Below are positions 9,697-20,517 of a DNA stretch of 64,000 bases, in pieces. The stretch lies in contig NC_068970.1 of assembly GCF_016808095.1 (NCBI RefSeq), forward strand, positions 43,001,630 through 43,065,629, read 5' to 3'. Origin of the DNA: Vigna angularis. Its lineage: Eukaryota > Streptophyta > Magnoliopsida > Fabales > Fabaceae. Both the position numbers and the translations under genes were made by a program. Under the pieces are notes generated by a model, which was given only the letters and a program-made list of their open reading frames with translations, was not told where the DNA came from and did not search any database. Every line of letters starts with the position of its first letter. The first letter of the stretch is position 1.

Positions 9697-12029
9697 TGTT
9701 GAGATTGTTGATAGGGGGAGCAAAGGTTTAGCTTAACCCACAATCTTAGTAATATCTGAGTTTTTGATGATGACAACACATAATTAATAAAACATGTATA
9801 TTTTGTGTACATGTTCCATATTTACATGTTATATGCTTTTGATCACTGTGTTAAATTTGTTTAAGCATATTGATGCAATCTTGCTTGACATACCTTCCTC
9901 AATGTTTTCCTTTTGTAATTTTACATTTTATTGTATATGTGTATCAGCTTGCAAGGAGCATGAGTTACTATAAATACCCAGCTCCTGTTTTGTATTTGAC
10001 ACTTTTGAGATTAATGAGAATTGATTTTTTTGAAACCAAAAACAATTCTCCCTTGAGAGTCAAGGCTAGAGAGTCCAAGGACTTCCTCTAGCCACCTTCG
10101 GGCACACTACCTCCATTTTCATTTTCTCCATTTCCCTTTTTGTTTTTCTCCCCTCCACGCTACCTCTCCTTCAACAGCCACATCTTCAACTGCTCAGTGC
10201 ATCAGTTGCAGCCACGTGCACGCGTAAGCGCATTTCATCCACATCATTCAACATTTCTTTCCACGAAGAGTCATTCACACCATTCTCCACATTCTCTCTC
10301 GCGAGAGCATTTCTCCATCTCGCAAGCCACATCTTCAGGTTTTCATCTTTTCTGTAAGTTTCATATCTTTGCCGCTTCATCATCATAGAACATCAAAACC
10401 TAGGGTTCTTCTTTTCTTTTACCATTTCTCTTCGATTTCACCAATTAAAATCCATTTTCCACCGATTAAACACCTTTAATCCATTTGATCTTCATTATAC
10501 GCCGTTCAATCTTTGGTTTGAACTGATTAATCAGTTCTTTTTTAGCTTCTTCCCCTTTCTAGGGTTCTGTCAATCTAGGTTTTGGTTCTCTGAGTTCCTT
10601 CTCAGATTTGGTCCGATTCTCTCTCGGTTTCTCTCTACCAATAGTGTCTAGGGTTTCCGCGAGGTTGTCTCACTTAGGTTTTCTTATATTCTCTCTCGAT
10701 CTTGACGTTCGTCAACCTTCCGCTGTGTATTACTTGTCGGAGGAAGCTTCCAAGGAGTTAAATTGCGTCTTTGGAGTTCTTCTCAGAGCGCTCTTCCATC
10801 ACATATATGGGAGCATATTTGTGTTGTTCATTGCATTTCACTGTGTTACAAATGTGTTTATGCGTGAATGCATGAGATATGATGTTGAAAAGGAAAACCA
10901 CAAGCACTTACGTTAAACTTTAAATGTGTGGCAAAACAATAGTTTTAAGTCGACTTTATTATGGGGTGAATCGATTAAAACTCATGTGTTTGCACAAACC
11001 TTTTTCAAGTGTGTTGTGAGACTTTTCAAAGAGAAAGTTTTTCAAAACTATGTTTAACACTCTTGAATAATCGATTGCATGCGTACTGTATCCGATTAAG
11101 TTAGTTATTATTTTGAAATTATGTAAATGCTTGACATAAATGTCTAACAGTCATATTTTTGAATGTGTTGGCCAAGCATTAAATGTTAGTCGACTGCATT
11201 AATTGTGCATTCAATTATTTGTCATGACTACTGCTAACTATTATAATAGAATTGTTATATTCGAATGCATTAGTAGTTAACTGGATTAAAATGCGTCTAA
11301 GATGAGTTATTCTATAAATTGACACAAATTTGATTTCTGTGAGAACTTTTGTGATTCTAACATTTTCATATATTTTACAGAAAGTTGTGATCTTACAGAA
11401 AGTAAAGAGAAGCTCCAAGAAACAAGAGTAACCGTGGTGATCATCTACTTGTGATTTCTTGAAGAGCAAGATTGTTGTGTTTTTCAAAGGTTGATCAACT
11501 TGCACATTTAGGTGTTATTGAGAGATCAAATTCTAAAATCTTTTGAAGATTGGTTTGAAGTTCCCTGGTGTGATGATAGGAAGAAGAGCGTGTGACGTTC
11601 TTGACTTTGAGAGTGTCTCAAAGGGTTTAGACATCAGAAGAGGGGATTCTTGCTGCTCGTCTTGTTGTGTATTGCATATATTTTGATTAGAGGGTTAGAG
11701 AGGTGTTTTATATTTTTAACGTGAGGTTGCTATAAAAGTCTTGTTGTAAAAATCTTGATCATTATAATGCATTGGCTTCCTATGGTTGGAAGGACACTGG
11801 ATGTAGGCTTGGCCGAACTAGTATAAAAACACAGTGTTTGAATTTTCTCATCCCTACTCTCTTTATTCAATCGATTACATTCTGCATTCTTTCGATTAAA
11901 TTTCCGCTGCATTGAAAATATTTTACCTTGTGATTCAAGAAAAGTATCAAGGCATCATTTTTGTGAAAAAGATTTTATTTTTATATTTGACCAATTCACC
12001 CCCCCCCCTCTTTGTGTGAGAAATTGAGT
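9697..12029 (+). mobile_element. Family B LTR, plus orientation, nested inside the minus family B LTR
   Basis: It begins TGTTGAGATTGTTGATAGGG, like the complete copy at 40071. It runs through the same text (uncoded taatcgatta motifs, 'gttggaaggacactggatgtaggc' near 11785, a C homopolymer near 12000) and stops at about 12029, short of the usual ttctattttaaca end. Its flanks rejoin into the interrupted minus LTR. Removing the nested solo LTR leaves about 1.4 kb. The right boundary is approximate and no TSD was found. Confidence 0.7.
9871..10801 (+). mobile_element. Solo LTR, family C, TSD CATAT
   Basis: It starts TGATGCAATCTTGC and ends CTCTTCCATCA, with perfect CATAT duplications (9866-9870 and 10802-10806). 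It contains a TATAAATA box (9970-9977, 'ctataaatacccagctcc') and then a CT/C-rich leader. The open frames at 10140-10388 and 10608-10916 have no recognisable domain and are taken as chance. A second copy of the family is at 17705-18566. Confidence 0.88.
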
Positions 12030-12373
12030 CATGCTATCTGATGACCTTAATTGATTATCATTCCACTGTAATCGATTTAGTCATGTAGATATGCTTTTGT
12101 GCTTGTGGTTTTCATATCATCAAAACATGTATTGTGCATACACAAATATAATCCCTTCATAAACACAATAGTATGCATCAATCAATATAATATGTTCAAC
12201 AAATGTGATAAACACAATATGTGCATATTACACAGTAAGCATGTACACATTCAACTTATATATCACACAGTACTCACACATATGTTTTTATTAACAATGT
12301 GTCGTGATCATAAAAAACCAACATCACAGGGATTGGGTTTAGCTAACACTATGCTCCCCCTATCAACACATGA

Positions 12374-13210
12374 GTTCGAGTTGAGGAGACTTAATGACGA
12401 AGAGGAAGAAAAAAAGAAAAAAAAATGAAAATATGGATTTAATGATGAAAATTTTCTCAAAGTTTATGAAGAGGAAGGACAACACAAAAATCATAAAAAA
12501 GAATATGCAAGGTTATTCAAAATTGAAGTGTTACGGGTGTGGAGAATTGGGACACCTTAAAGCAGACTGTCCAATTGTTAAGAAGAGTGAAGAGATGAAA
12601 GGTAGAATGTTCTTCAAGAAAAAGAAATGGTAGGAGACCGATTCAAGCTCCTCATCAAGCTTTAGTGGTTTAGATGAAAAAGCCAACATTTGTTAGATAG
12701 TAGAATAATTATGATGAATTACTTTGTGCTTTTTAAGAGTTGTATGTTGAACCTGAAAAATTAAAACATGCACAAAGAAAATCGAAATCAAAATATAAAG
12801 CCTTGCAAAAGAATTTTGGAAAATCTTTGAAAGAAGAAGAAATTTTGAAAAGGAAAGTTTCAATTTTAGAGGACAGTAGAAATGTTTTTGTTGAGTGTGA
12901 ATGTTTTATGGAGCATGAATTGAAGATTTCTAATCTTGAAAGATCAATTCCAAATGCTTCAAAAGTTGACAATGTTGAAAAGAAATTATTTAAGAAAAAT
13001 GATTTTCATAAAAATAAGCAAGCTCCTCAGAATAAGAATAAAAGACCATGTAGGATATGGCTAGAAAAAGGTAAGTCTTATTCTAGGAATGTTGATTGTA
13101 TAATATGTTTTTACTATATGAAAAAGGAGAACATTACAAATAAATGTAGAACAAAACATGTTCATGTTCCAAATGTAAGATATGTTTGGGTTCCAATAAT
13201 TAAGTAACAT
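12374..13210 (+). pseudogene. Element A gag, 3' part with CCHC zinc knuckle
   Basis: Reads HEFELRRLNDEEE, then a CCHC knuckle CYGCGELGHLKADC (about 12530-12571). A lysine-rich coiled stretch follows (about 12740-13000), then VPNVRYVWVPIIK and a stop at 13205-13207. The order matches copia Gag of the SIRE lineage. One stop at 12631-12633 separates the knuckle frame from the rest. Everything normally downstream (protease, integrase, RT) is missing; the purine tract and 3' LTR follow within 450 bp. Confidence 0.8.
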
Positions 13211-14746
13211 GTCGCTAACCCCAAAGGACTTAGATAAGTTTTTTTCGTAGACCAAACTTTTATCTTAATGACTTGCATGTGATTTCAAAACTAAGAAAGT
13301 CTATCTGGGTGTTCCAAAATTTGGTATTGTATGAATGGGCAAATTAAGGAGGAGTTCCATTTTATGTGATTTAGGGGGAGCTCTTTAATCATGAGATCTT
13401 TTTTTTATTATGATAAAAAAAAGAGATATATTTGTGTTGATATCTTGTGATAAATTGTACCTCTTTAAAGGGGAGATATATGATTATATTGATATTTGGT
13501 AGAACCTTTTATTTAAAAAAAAAGGAGAAAATTTATTTATCTCTCTTCTAGATTAACTACTCTTTTCTCTTAAGTTTTTATATTTAAAACATGACATATC
13601 ACAAGTCTTCAAAACTTTGTTATCATCATAAAAAAGGGGGAGATTGTCAACAAAAAAAGATGGACATTTTGCTTCAATAAAGAGTTTTGATGATGATGAC
13701 TCATGGAAAAGTTTTGAAGACTTAAAGAATGCTTGGATTTAAGAGATACAAACTTTAGTTTTTGAAGTCTTGTAATTTGTGTATCTTATTTAAAATAGTT
13801 AAATTAGTAGGCCAAGAGTCAAAATGCAGAACCCAAGTAGTAGAGCACTGAGAGAGTTTTTAATTTTTCATAAAAGTTATGTCATAATAATCGATTATCC
13901 AATTAAAATCAAAATTTTCATAAGAGTCTTTGTGATAATCGATTCTCATTACTAGAAATCGATTTTCACAGCGAAAAAATGTTTTCTCAAAAGTTTCTAT
14001 AATAATAGATTATTACTTCTAATAATCGATTATCATCAACTGTTGTGACTTGACTCTTCAATTTCTTGACCTAATTTTTAAAACGACTTCTATACGTAAA
14101 ATGATAGACTTTCATTTGTAAATACACAAGTTAGAGAAGTTTAAGTATTTGAGAACTCTTTATGGAAAGGCTTTGAAAAACCTAGTGTAGGTAGAACGAT
14201 AACTTTCACCAAGTAGGTTTTGTGTGATTGAGTGTTGTTGTTGTTGCTAGGAAAGGTTATTCATCCTTTATATCACTAGTGCAAAATTGGGATACTAATG
14301 CGGCTAATATGCCTCGGTTTGTAGAAAATCGAAGCATATGAAAACGCGGTGGGCCTTTTGCAATTTTAGCGAACTTATAGGCCTGGATTCAAGAGAAACC
14401 GAGGCATAACAACTCTATTACATCAATTAAATAACCACCCGAGGCGTATAACTCTCCCTATATGACTTAATTCTGACCTTTCATATCAAACCTTTTTGGT
14501 CAGGGTTGCCGGTGAAACCGAGGCATATAAAACATATTCGCATCGGGTTCACAAAGAACCGAAGTAGGAGCTCTTTCTAGGTTTTTTAACAGTTTCTATC
14601 GAACTGTTTTCTTCTTCGTGTGCACTTTGCTCTCCACCACTACTGCTCAGTCTCCACCATCGCTCGTGCCTCCCTCGTCGTGTCTCCACCGCCACGTTCG
14701 TCGCGCCTCTCTCGCCGTGGTCGCTACTCGCATACGTTCTCCACCA

Positions 14747-15319
14747 CTACTCGCATTCTCCACTAGAGTAAGCGACAAAGTGGAGTCTCACAGAGAAATG
14801 AAAAACCCTCTTTTTCTCATCTTCTTCCAAGGTCTTCACTTGATCCTGATCCAACACTGTCTTGTAATTCCCCCTGTAAACGCCGTTCAGGAGGTTCGTG
14901 CTCTGCCTGCGTTGCCGGAACGAGTCACGCAACGTCAACAACTCCGTCGACGCGAACGTGACATCGTTGTATGATATGTGGCTCTCCACGCTCTCGTAGT
15001 AGAAGTCTAGCTTCTTGTTGGGGTTCCTTGCCGTGAAGTTGAGGACGAGGTTGTAACAGAGCGTGTTGTCGCTGGAGGTGTAATTGAACTGCGTGAGTGT
15101 GGCGACGGAGACGTGCAGCTTAAACGCGTGTGGCTGGAGCATGGCGTAGAAGATGATGAATACGATGACGAGGAAGATTATGAGTGCGAGGAGAATCTTC
15201 CAGCAGATGCTGAAGAGACAGCAACAGCAATTTATGTGGCGGCGGGGACGTAGCGCCTCCGCCGGAGGAATCGTGGGGCCGTAATACGCACTGTTTAGTT
15301 GGGGTTGCTTATCTGCCAT
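14747..15319 (-). pseudogene. Captured NHL (NDR1/HIN1-like) LEA_2 gene fragment
   Basis: An uninterrupted 190-codon frame starts MADKQPQLNSAYYGPTIPPA. It has a Cys-rich CCCC stretch, one strongly hydrophobic membrane segment (about residues 41-62, ILLALIIFLVIVFIIFYAML) and then an LEA_2 fold region with ATLTQFNYTSSDNTLCYNLV and LNFTARNPNKKLDFYYE. The order matches plant NHL3-type proteins, single-exon membrane proteins linked to defence and usually 210-235 residues. The C-terminal part is missing: the frame runs into unrelated element sequence at about 14760. The absence of stops means a recent capture or a retained frame. Inside the cell an NHL protein would sit in the plasma membrane; whether this copy is expressed is unknown. 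Confidence 0.85.
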
Positions 15320-15747
15320 GCTGGAATGATAAGGGATAATATGAAGTGCTCTTTTTGTGATAGAAGAAAGTTACATGTGTGTAAATTGAAAAAGGGGTTT
15401 TTCAATTTGGTCTCTTTATGATAGTCACTATAATTGCTCTTTGTTAGATGGATTATATTGAAGTTGCTTTTGCTTTGGATGCTGCGAAATTGTGGGAAAG
15501 TTGGTGTCATTGTTTTTTAGTTTTTCTCTTTTTGCCGATTATGGTTGTGGAATACTTGGAGAGCTTAATCTTATCTTTATACCTTGTATTTATGGAGTCC
15601 AAGAACAAGTTTCCTTTTTGTGTCAACATGCTTGAAGTCAATTGTGATGTTTCTCTGCTAATGAATGGAATCTATTGAAAAGAGTAACCCTTTGTTCTGT
15701 GTCCTGGATTCTTAAGTGAGTGATTGATTGTGTTTATTTTGTTGTAG

Positions 15748-15870
15748 TACTGTGTGCTTGGTGGGCATCACATGTGTTCTTGCTCCATTCCTTGAGGAGA
15801 CTGTATTTTGAGGATTTTTTATGACTTCTCTGACCAAGTGGTATTGTTGCCTTCATACCCGTTGATTTGA
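15748..15870 (+). pseudogene. Captured exon of a CAAX-protease/Abi-like membrane protein
   Basis: After a plausible acceptor (ttttgttgtag) the plus strand reads VCLVGITCVLAPFLEETVF, a stop, then GFFMTSLTKW. This is the EExxxR catalytic motif region of the plant CPBP (CAAX amino-terminal protease) family. The arginine codon of EETVFR is a TGA, consistent with a CGA to TGA change. The flanks (15400-15740, 15880-16300) look like intron or UTR from the same source. The family call rests on one short motif. Confidence 0.55.
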
Positions 15871-17183
15871 TGTTTAAGTTTTGTTTTTCTTTTTGACTTT
15901 AGCATTCTTTTATTACCATATATCATGATAATACATGTTAAAGAAGCTACAGCTTGCCCTGAAATTTGGACTTTCTTCTTTTTTAATTAGATATGCATTG
16001 GGATGATAATTGAACAAAGAAGGTTTCAACCAGTGTAGCTTCAGCTATACTGTATTTAGCTTTTATCCTTGACATAAAATAGAAAAGTTGATTAGAATGT
16101 ATAGTGAAGTTTTCCTTGTTCTAGCTAGTTGTTATTTTTCCTTTCAGTTAGGTTTCTGATCATATGGGTGTATTTTGACTCATACTTTAGGTGGTAGTTC
16201 TTCAATAAACCTGGGTAACTTTAAAGTTGAACGTTTAGAGTTTGATTGAATGTCCCTTCATGGTTTCAAAATTTGTCTAATCTCTTATGAAGGTTGCAGC
16301 ACCTAAATACAACAAAGACATTGTTACGGTCTGCACTTGCATTTCAGTGAAATTGTTTTTAGTCTACACTTGCAACAAGGACACTGTTACGGCTCCTGCA
16401 TCTGATGCTTTAATTTCTTTTTCACTTTCACTTTGAAATTTTGTCAAGGGTTTCAAGATGTGATGCACGAATACTATTGGATGGTATACTATACTGCCTC
16501 GGTTCAGAGGGAACCGAGGCATAAAGTCCTGGAAAAAAAATAAAGAAATGAAAAATCTACTGCATCGGTTCCCTTTGAACCAAGGCGAAATCTCTTCTTT
16601 TTTGCCTCGGTTCACAACCGAGGTATAAAGTTGTGGACTTTTTACCTCGCCTGTATATGCCTCGGTTCAAGAACCGCTGTCTATGGGTGAAAATAACCGA
16701 TGTCGTTTCCCCTGATTGCACTAGTGTATGATTCAAAGGAAGAGTTCAGTACTTGTGGATTCAAGGAAATAGTTTCTTCATCTCTTGTGTGATTCAAAAT
16801 GTTTTGTGGGACTCAATGGAGGTGTTCGTCCCTTGTGGATTTTGAGATGTCTTTCATCTCGTGGCTTCAAGAGAGGTGCTTTCTATTCTAAATTGTTACT
16901 TCTATTTGTAATCTCAATTTATTTTTAGTGTTTGAGTTGACCCCTCTTTAGAGAGATTAACAACTGGACGAAGAGTCTTTTGATCCAAACTAGTGTAAAA
17001 TTACTTGTGTAAATGTCTCTTTCCCTATACTCTTTATTTTTCTTATTATTATTTAAAAGGAATACATTTTAATTGTAAAGTCAATTTATAAAATAGGACT
17101 TTTTTTCTTTTAAGTATAGTTTTATTAAGAAACCAATTCATCCTCCCCTCTTGATTTTATTATTTTGTTGCACGATTCTAACA

Positions 17184-17704
17184 AATTAGACTAAATCCAA
17201 TCAAATAAACCTAATAGACTTGACTATTAGGTATGTTAGACATGGACAGAGCCAATTTGACTACACATGGGCACAATCCGACTTGGCATAACCTTTGTCT
17301 TGTGCTAACTTGGCTTGACTAGGGTTTTGTCCAACTCAGCTTGACTTGAACTTGGGTCGACTTGTCTTACCTTAGACTTGGGTCGACTCAGCTTGACTTG
17401 GACTCGGGTTAGCTCAACTTGACTTGGACTCGGGACAACTCGGCTTGACTGAGACCATGGCAAACTCATGTCAACCTAGGTCTAGTTCAACTGGCTTGTC
17501 TTTGGTTTGGTATGTATCACCTCAACCTCGAGGAAAGTTAAATTGAGTAAACATGGGCTTAGCCAAATCAACTTGACTTGGGCCAATGACAACTCGACTC
17601 GACCATGGACTAGGACTAACTCAGCTTGACATGGGGCTTGAAATAGGAAAGACTCAACTTAACTTAGGTGTGGACCGACTCAACTTGGTCTTAGTTTGAG
17701 TAAG
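17184..17704. repeat. Degenerate 26-27 bp minisatellite, left block
   Basis: From about 17270 the sequence is a chain of diverged units close to 'aactcaacttgacttggactcggg', spaced 26-27 bp. Examples start near 17333, 17386, 17413, 17436, 17562 and 17650. It continues beyond a solo LTR as the block at 18567-19180, so the LTR split an older array. No ORF is supported. Confidence 0.75.
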
Positions 17705-18566
17705 TGATGGACGAACGCCCGAGAAGATGACGATAGAAGTTGTACGAGCACGAACCAGACCTCCTCGAAGCTTCTCCGACGAAGAAATATGCAGCGGAAT
17801 GTAGATGAAGCTCTATATTGAGAGCTGACTCGAAGGAAACTGAGAGAATCGAATTCGATTGCAGAAAACCCTAAAATCATGAACGAACCCTAGAAAAGAG
17901 GGAAAACTCAAATTGGACCGATTAAACGGTTCAAACGCAAGATTGATCGGTTCAAAAGCGTTTAAACGGTGCAAATGGAGGTTTAATCGGTGGGAATCGA
18001 AAACAAACGGTGAGAATGGCAGGAAAATACAAAATGATGAAGAAACGCTAGGTTTTGATGTGTTCAGGATATGAGGAAAGAGAAAATGCAAATCTGAGAA
18101 GAGAATGTGAGTGACGAGGTGATTATGTGAGTGAAAGAGGCTTACCGTGATGAAGTGGTGAAGAGAGCTTCGGAGAAAATGGAAATGAAGTTGTGGCTAA
18201 GGCGTGAGGGAATGAAGAATGTGTTGATGCGTTGGAGCGGAGATGTAACAAGGAGCTGACGCGTGCACGAGAGTGGCAGTGGAGAGTCAGCGTGGAGGAT
18301 GAGTGAGAAGCACAATGGTTAACGTGGAGAAATGAGAGAATGACGAAGGTGCTTGGAAGGTGGCTAGAGGGAGTCTTTGGACTCTCTAGCATGTGACTTT
18401 CAAGAGAGAATTATTTCTGAAGGTCAGAAAATTAAATTCTCATTAAGCTCAAAAGTACCAATTACAATAGAGAAGCTGGGTATTTATAGTAACCCATGCT
18501 CCTTACAAGCTAACCTATGAAAGGTAAAAATACAAAATAAAGACTATGTCGGGCACGATTACATCA
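17705..18566 (-). mobile_element. Solo LTR, family C, minus, TSD GTAAG
   Basis: On the minus strand it starts TGATGTAATCGTGCCCGACA at 18566 and ends GTTCGTCCATCA at 17705. Perfect GTAAG duplications lie at 17700-17704 and 18567-18571. It shares with the copy at 9871-10801 the TATAAATA box (tggg-tatttatag on plus, about 18480), 'tagagagtccaa' text and the GGAGAAGCTTC block. It is 862 bp long. Confidence 0.88.
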
Positions 18567-19180
18567 GTAAGCTCCACCCTAGTCATGAGATGACTTAGCA
18601 CTACCATTGAACCTAGGTCAACTCAACTTGATTTGTTTACCTGGGATAACTTGGCTTTACCTTTGAAATGATCCAACTCGACTTGACATTTAACATGGAC
18701 TTACTTGACTCATCCTTCAACTAAGAATGACTCGTCACGTTTGTCGGCCTGGAAGAATCGACATAACTCTTTACTTGGTCCTGACTTGACTCATCATGAC
18801 GTGGACACATTGTGGGCTTAACTTGACTCGATCAAACATGAGTCACACTCCACTTGGCCTAGTATGGACCAAAGGCCCAACAAAGGACTAACTTGACTTG
18901 ATTAGGTTTTAGTGGATCCTACTCAACTCGGTTTGAGGTGCTTCTGACTCGTCTTGACTTGAGATGCATACAACTCAACTTAATCCTATATAGGCCGAAC
19001 TCAAATCCACTTTATTTTTTGTCTAACACAACTTGGCCAAATGTTGACCTAACTTAACTATGTCCAATGCGAATGCAATTTAACTTAGCAAAATATGAAC
19101 TCAACCATGACTTGACCTAGATCTAACCCGAATGATCTACATGACTTATCTTAAATTGAGATTGAGTCACACATACTACT
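18567..19180. repeat. Degenerate 26-27 bp minisatellite, right block
   Basis: Continuation of the array at 17184-17704, with units such as 'aactcgacttgacatttaacatgg', 'aacttgacttgattagg' and 'gactcgtcttgacttgag'. Units become more diverged toward 19180. Confidence 0.7.
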
Positions 19181-20517
19181 TTGTTGAACTTAACCTATAG
19201 GTTGAACTTAACCTATGAAACTTTTGTTTCTATTTTAACTCTATAAAATTTTTAATCCTATAGATTTTTTTTAATTTTACCTTCGGACCAATTACTTGAC
19301 CAAATTGATTGGTCTACTTATAATTTTTTTACATTAATTTTTTCTATATGTGCTCTGCTATCTAAACTTTTCCATATATCTTTCCATTAAAAAGTTAGTA
19401 AACCTCGAGTCCATTTCTTTTACTAGAACAACAATTTATAACACTGAAATTATTTCATTTTATCATATTTTAATGATTTTATATACTTTATTTCTTAAAT
19501 ATTTATATTCGCATATTAATAATTATTTTAATCTAATTAATTATTTTATATTTTCAAGTGTAACATTTTATTTATTTAACTTTTTTTCTGTTATATATAT
19601 ATATATATGTCTATATATATGCTGAGAAATAAACATCTATATGATAATCCCATGAGCAGTATATAGGATTTGGTTAAATGTTAAAAGAATATTGACATGA
19701 CTTTTGCTGGGTGAGATGATGCTATCATCTTACTTTTGCGCAAAAGCCCCAACCTGCGGCGTAACAAAGCTACGACAGGCAACTTTTATCGGGTTTGATG
19801 TATTTCTTTCTCTTTTATTTAACGTCAATCCAAAGCTTAACGTCGTCTTTCTTTGGAAAACGTCATTAACAAGAATCTAAATCAACAACACTTAATCATT
19901 GAAATTGTAAGACATGACAAATATGTTAGGCGCCCAAACTTGTACTGCATCCAAACAAGTAAGATTAAAGAAAAATATGAAGTTATCGAATTTTAAATAT
20001 TAGGTCACAGAAAAATGCAACCAGATCCTAAACTACGTGCATTAGAGATAAATTGAAAAAGTTCTCTATCTCAATTAAAATTTATTAAAAAAACAAAAAG
20101 TATCATGAAATTTATCTATTTTTAATTGATATTAAAATTACTTAAGACCTAGACACAGGAAAGAGCCAAAAGTTTTACGAGACCAATTTAAAAAACTTAT
20201 GATTATGAAAAAATTATTATATGGATCCGATTGTAAGAAATTTAATATCTTTATAAAAAAGGATAAAATATTCTTTAAAATAAAATATTATAATTAAAAA
20301 TATTAAATATATCTTTTTTTGAAATATCGAAGGATTCATATTATATTCTATACATTATACAATAAAAAATTGCAAAATAGTGGGAATAGCCATTGCCATT
20401 GTTCTCTCTCGTTAATTACTACTATATAATGAAAATATATTTATTGTCATAATAAAAGAAATCATGAATAAACGAAGAGTCTTGTTTCTCAACACCAAGA
20501 GAGGATAAATTGGTGAT
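19181..20517. other. AT-rich spacer; last part a fragment of a minus family B LTR
   Basis: Nothing supportable as a gene. There is a short (TA)n tract at 19592-19619. From about 20465 the text 'tcttgtttctcaacaccaagag' is the reverse of the family B LTR end; it continues at 28751-28905 after the solo LTR inserted at 20518. Confidence 0.5.

Larger units (their letters stand above)
7574..12368 (-). mobile_element. Solo LTR (family B), minus, with three nested insertions
   Basis: Perfect 5 bp target duplications CATGA lie at 7569-7573 and 12369-12373. Read on the minus strand it starts TGTTGATAGGGGGAG at the right edge and ends near 7574. Subtracting the insertions leaves about 1.45 kb, the size of the two other complete family B LTRs (29436-30891, 40071-41495). 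It contains repeated AATCGATTA motifs and a long G/C homopolymer near its end (7609-7620). No internal retrotransposon genes are present. Confidence 0.85.
14274..16726. mobile_element. Gene-capturing non-autonomous CACTA element ('Pack-CACTA'), TSD TAT
   Basis: Ends are CACTAGTGCAAAATTGGG and, in reverse, CACTAGTGCAATCAGGGG. A perfect TAT duplication lies at 14271-14273 and 16727-16729. Both ends carry inverted cctcggtt/aaccgaggc motifs (14300-14570, 16495-16680). No transposase is encoded. The interior holds an NHL/LEA_2 coding fragment (minus) and an exon of a CAAX-protease-like gene (plus). The left terminus resembles that of the large CACTA element ending at 3490, a plausible source of transposase. 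Confidence 0.9.
6703..17183 (+). mobile_element. 'Element A': deleted SIRE/Maximus-like Ty1/copia element, heavily nested
   Basis: The piece at 6703-6929 matches the 3' end of the LTR at 13645-17183 (both end ttctaaca after shared text such as ttccctatactctttatttttctt), so they are a truncated 5' LTR and a 3' LTR. Between them lie gag (7065-7573 and 12374-13210), no recognisable protease, integrase or RT, a purine tract (about 13631-13644) and the 3' LTR. Gag is broken by a solo LTR (7574-12368) and the 3' LTR by a gene-capturing CACTA element (14274-16726). Confidence 0.8.
13645..17183 (+). mobile_element. 3' LTR of element A, split by a CACTA insertion
   Basis: The start TGTCAACAAAAAAAGATGG follows the purine tract aaaaagggggagat, and the end is cacgattctaaca. 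About 1.08 kb remains after removing the CACTA element at 14274-16726 and its duplicated TAT. It contains several aatcgatta motifs (about 13890-14035). The last ~220 bp match the 5' LTR remnant at 6703-6929. Confidence 0.8.

Noticed and set aside
10140..10916. Open frames of 82 and 102 codons
   Set aside because: They lie in or across a solo LTR and its host LTR; no motif, and the frames cross the LTR/flank junction.
14618..14974. Plus-strand ORF of 118 codons
   Set aside because: Mostly antisense to the NHL fragment and partly CACTA end sequence; composition and motifs support the minus strand.
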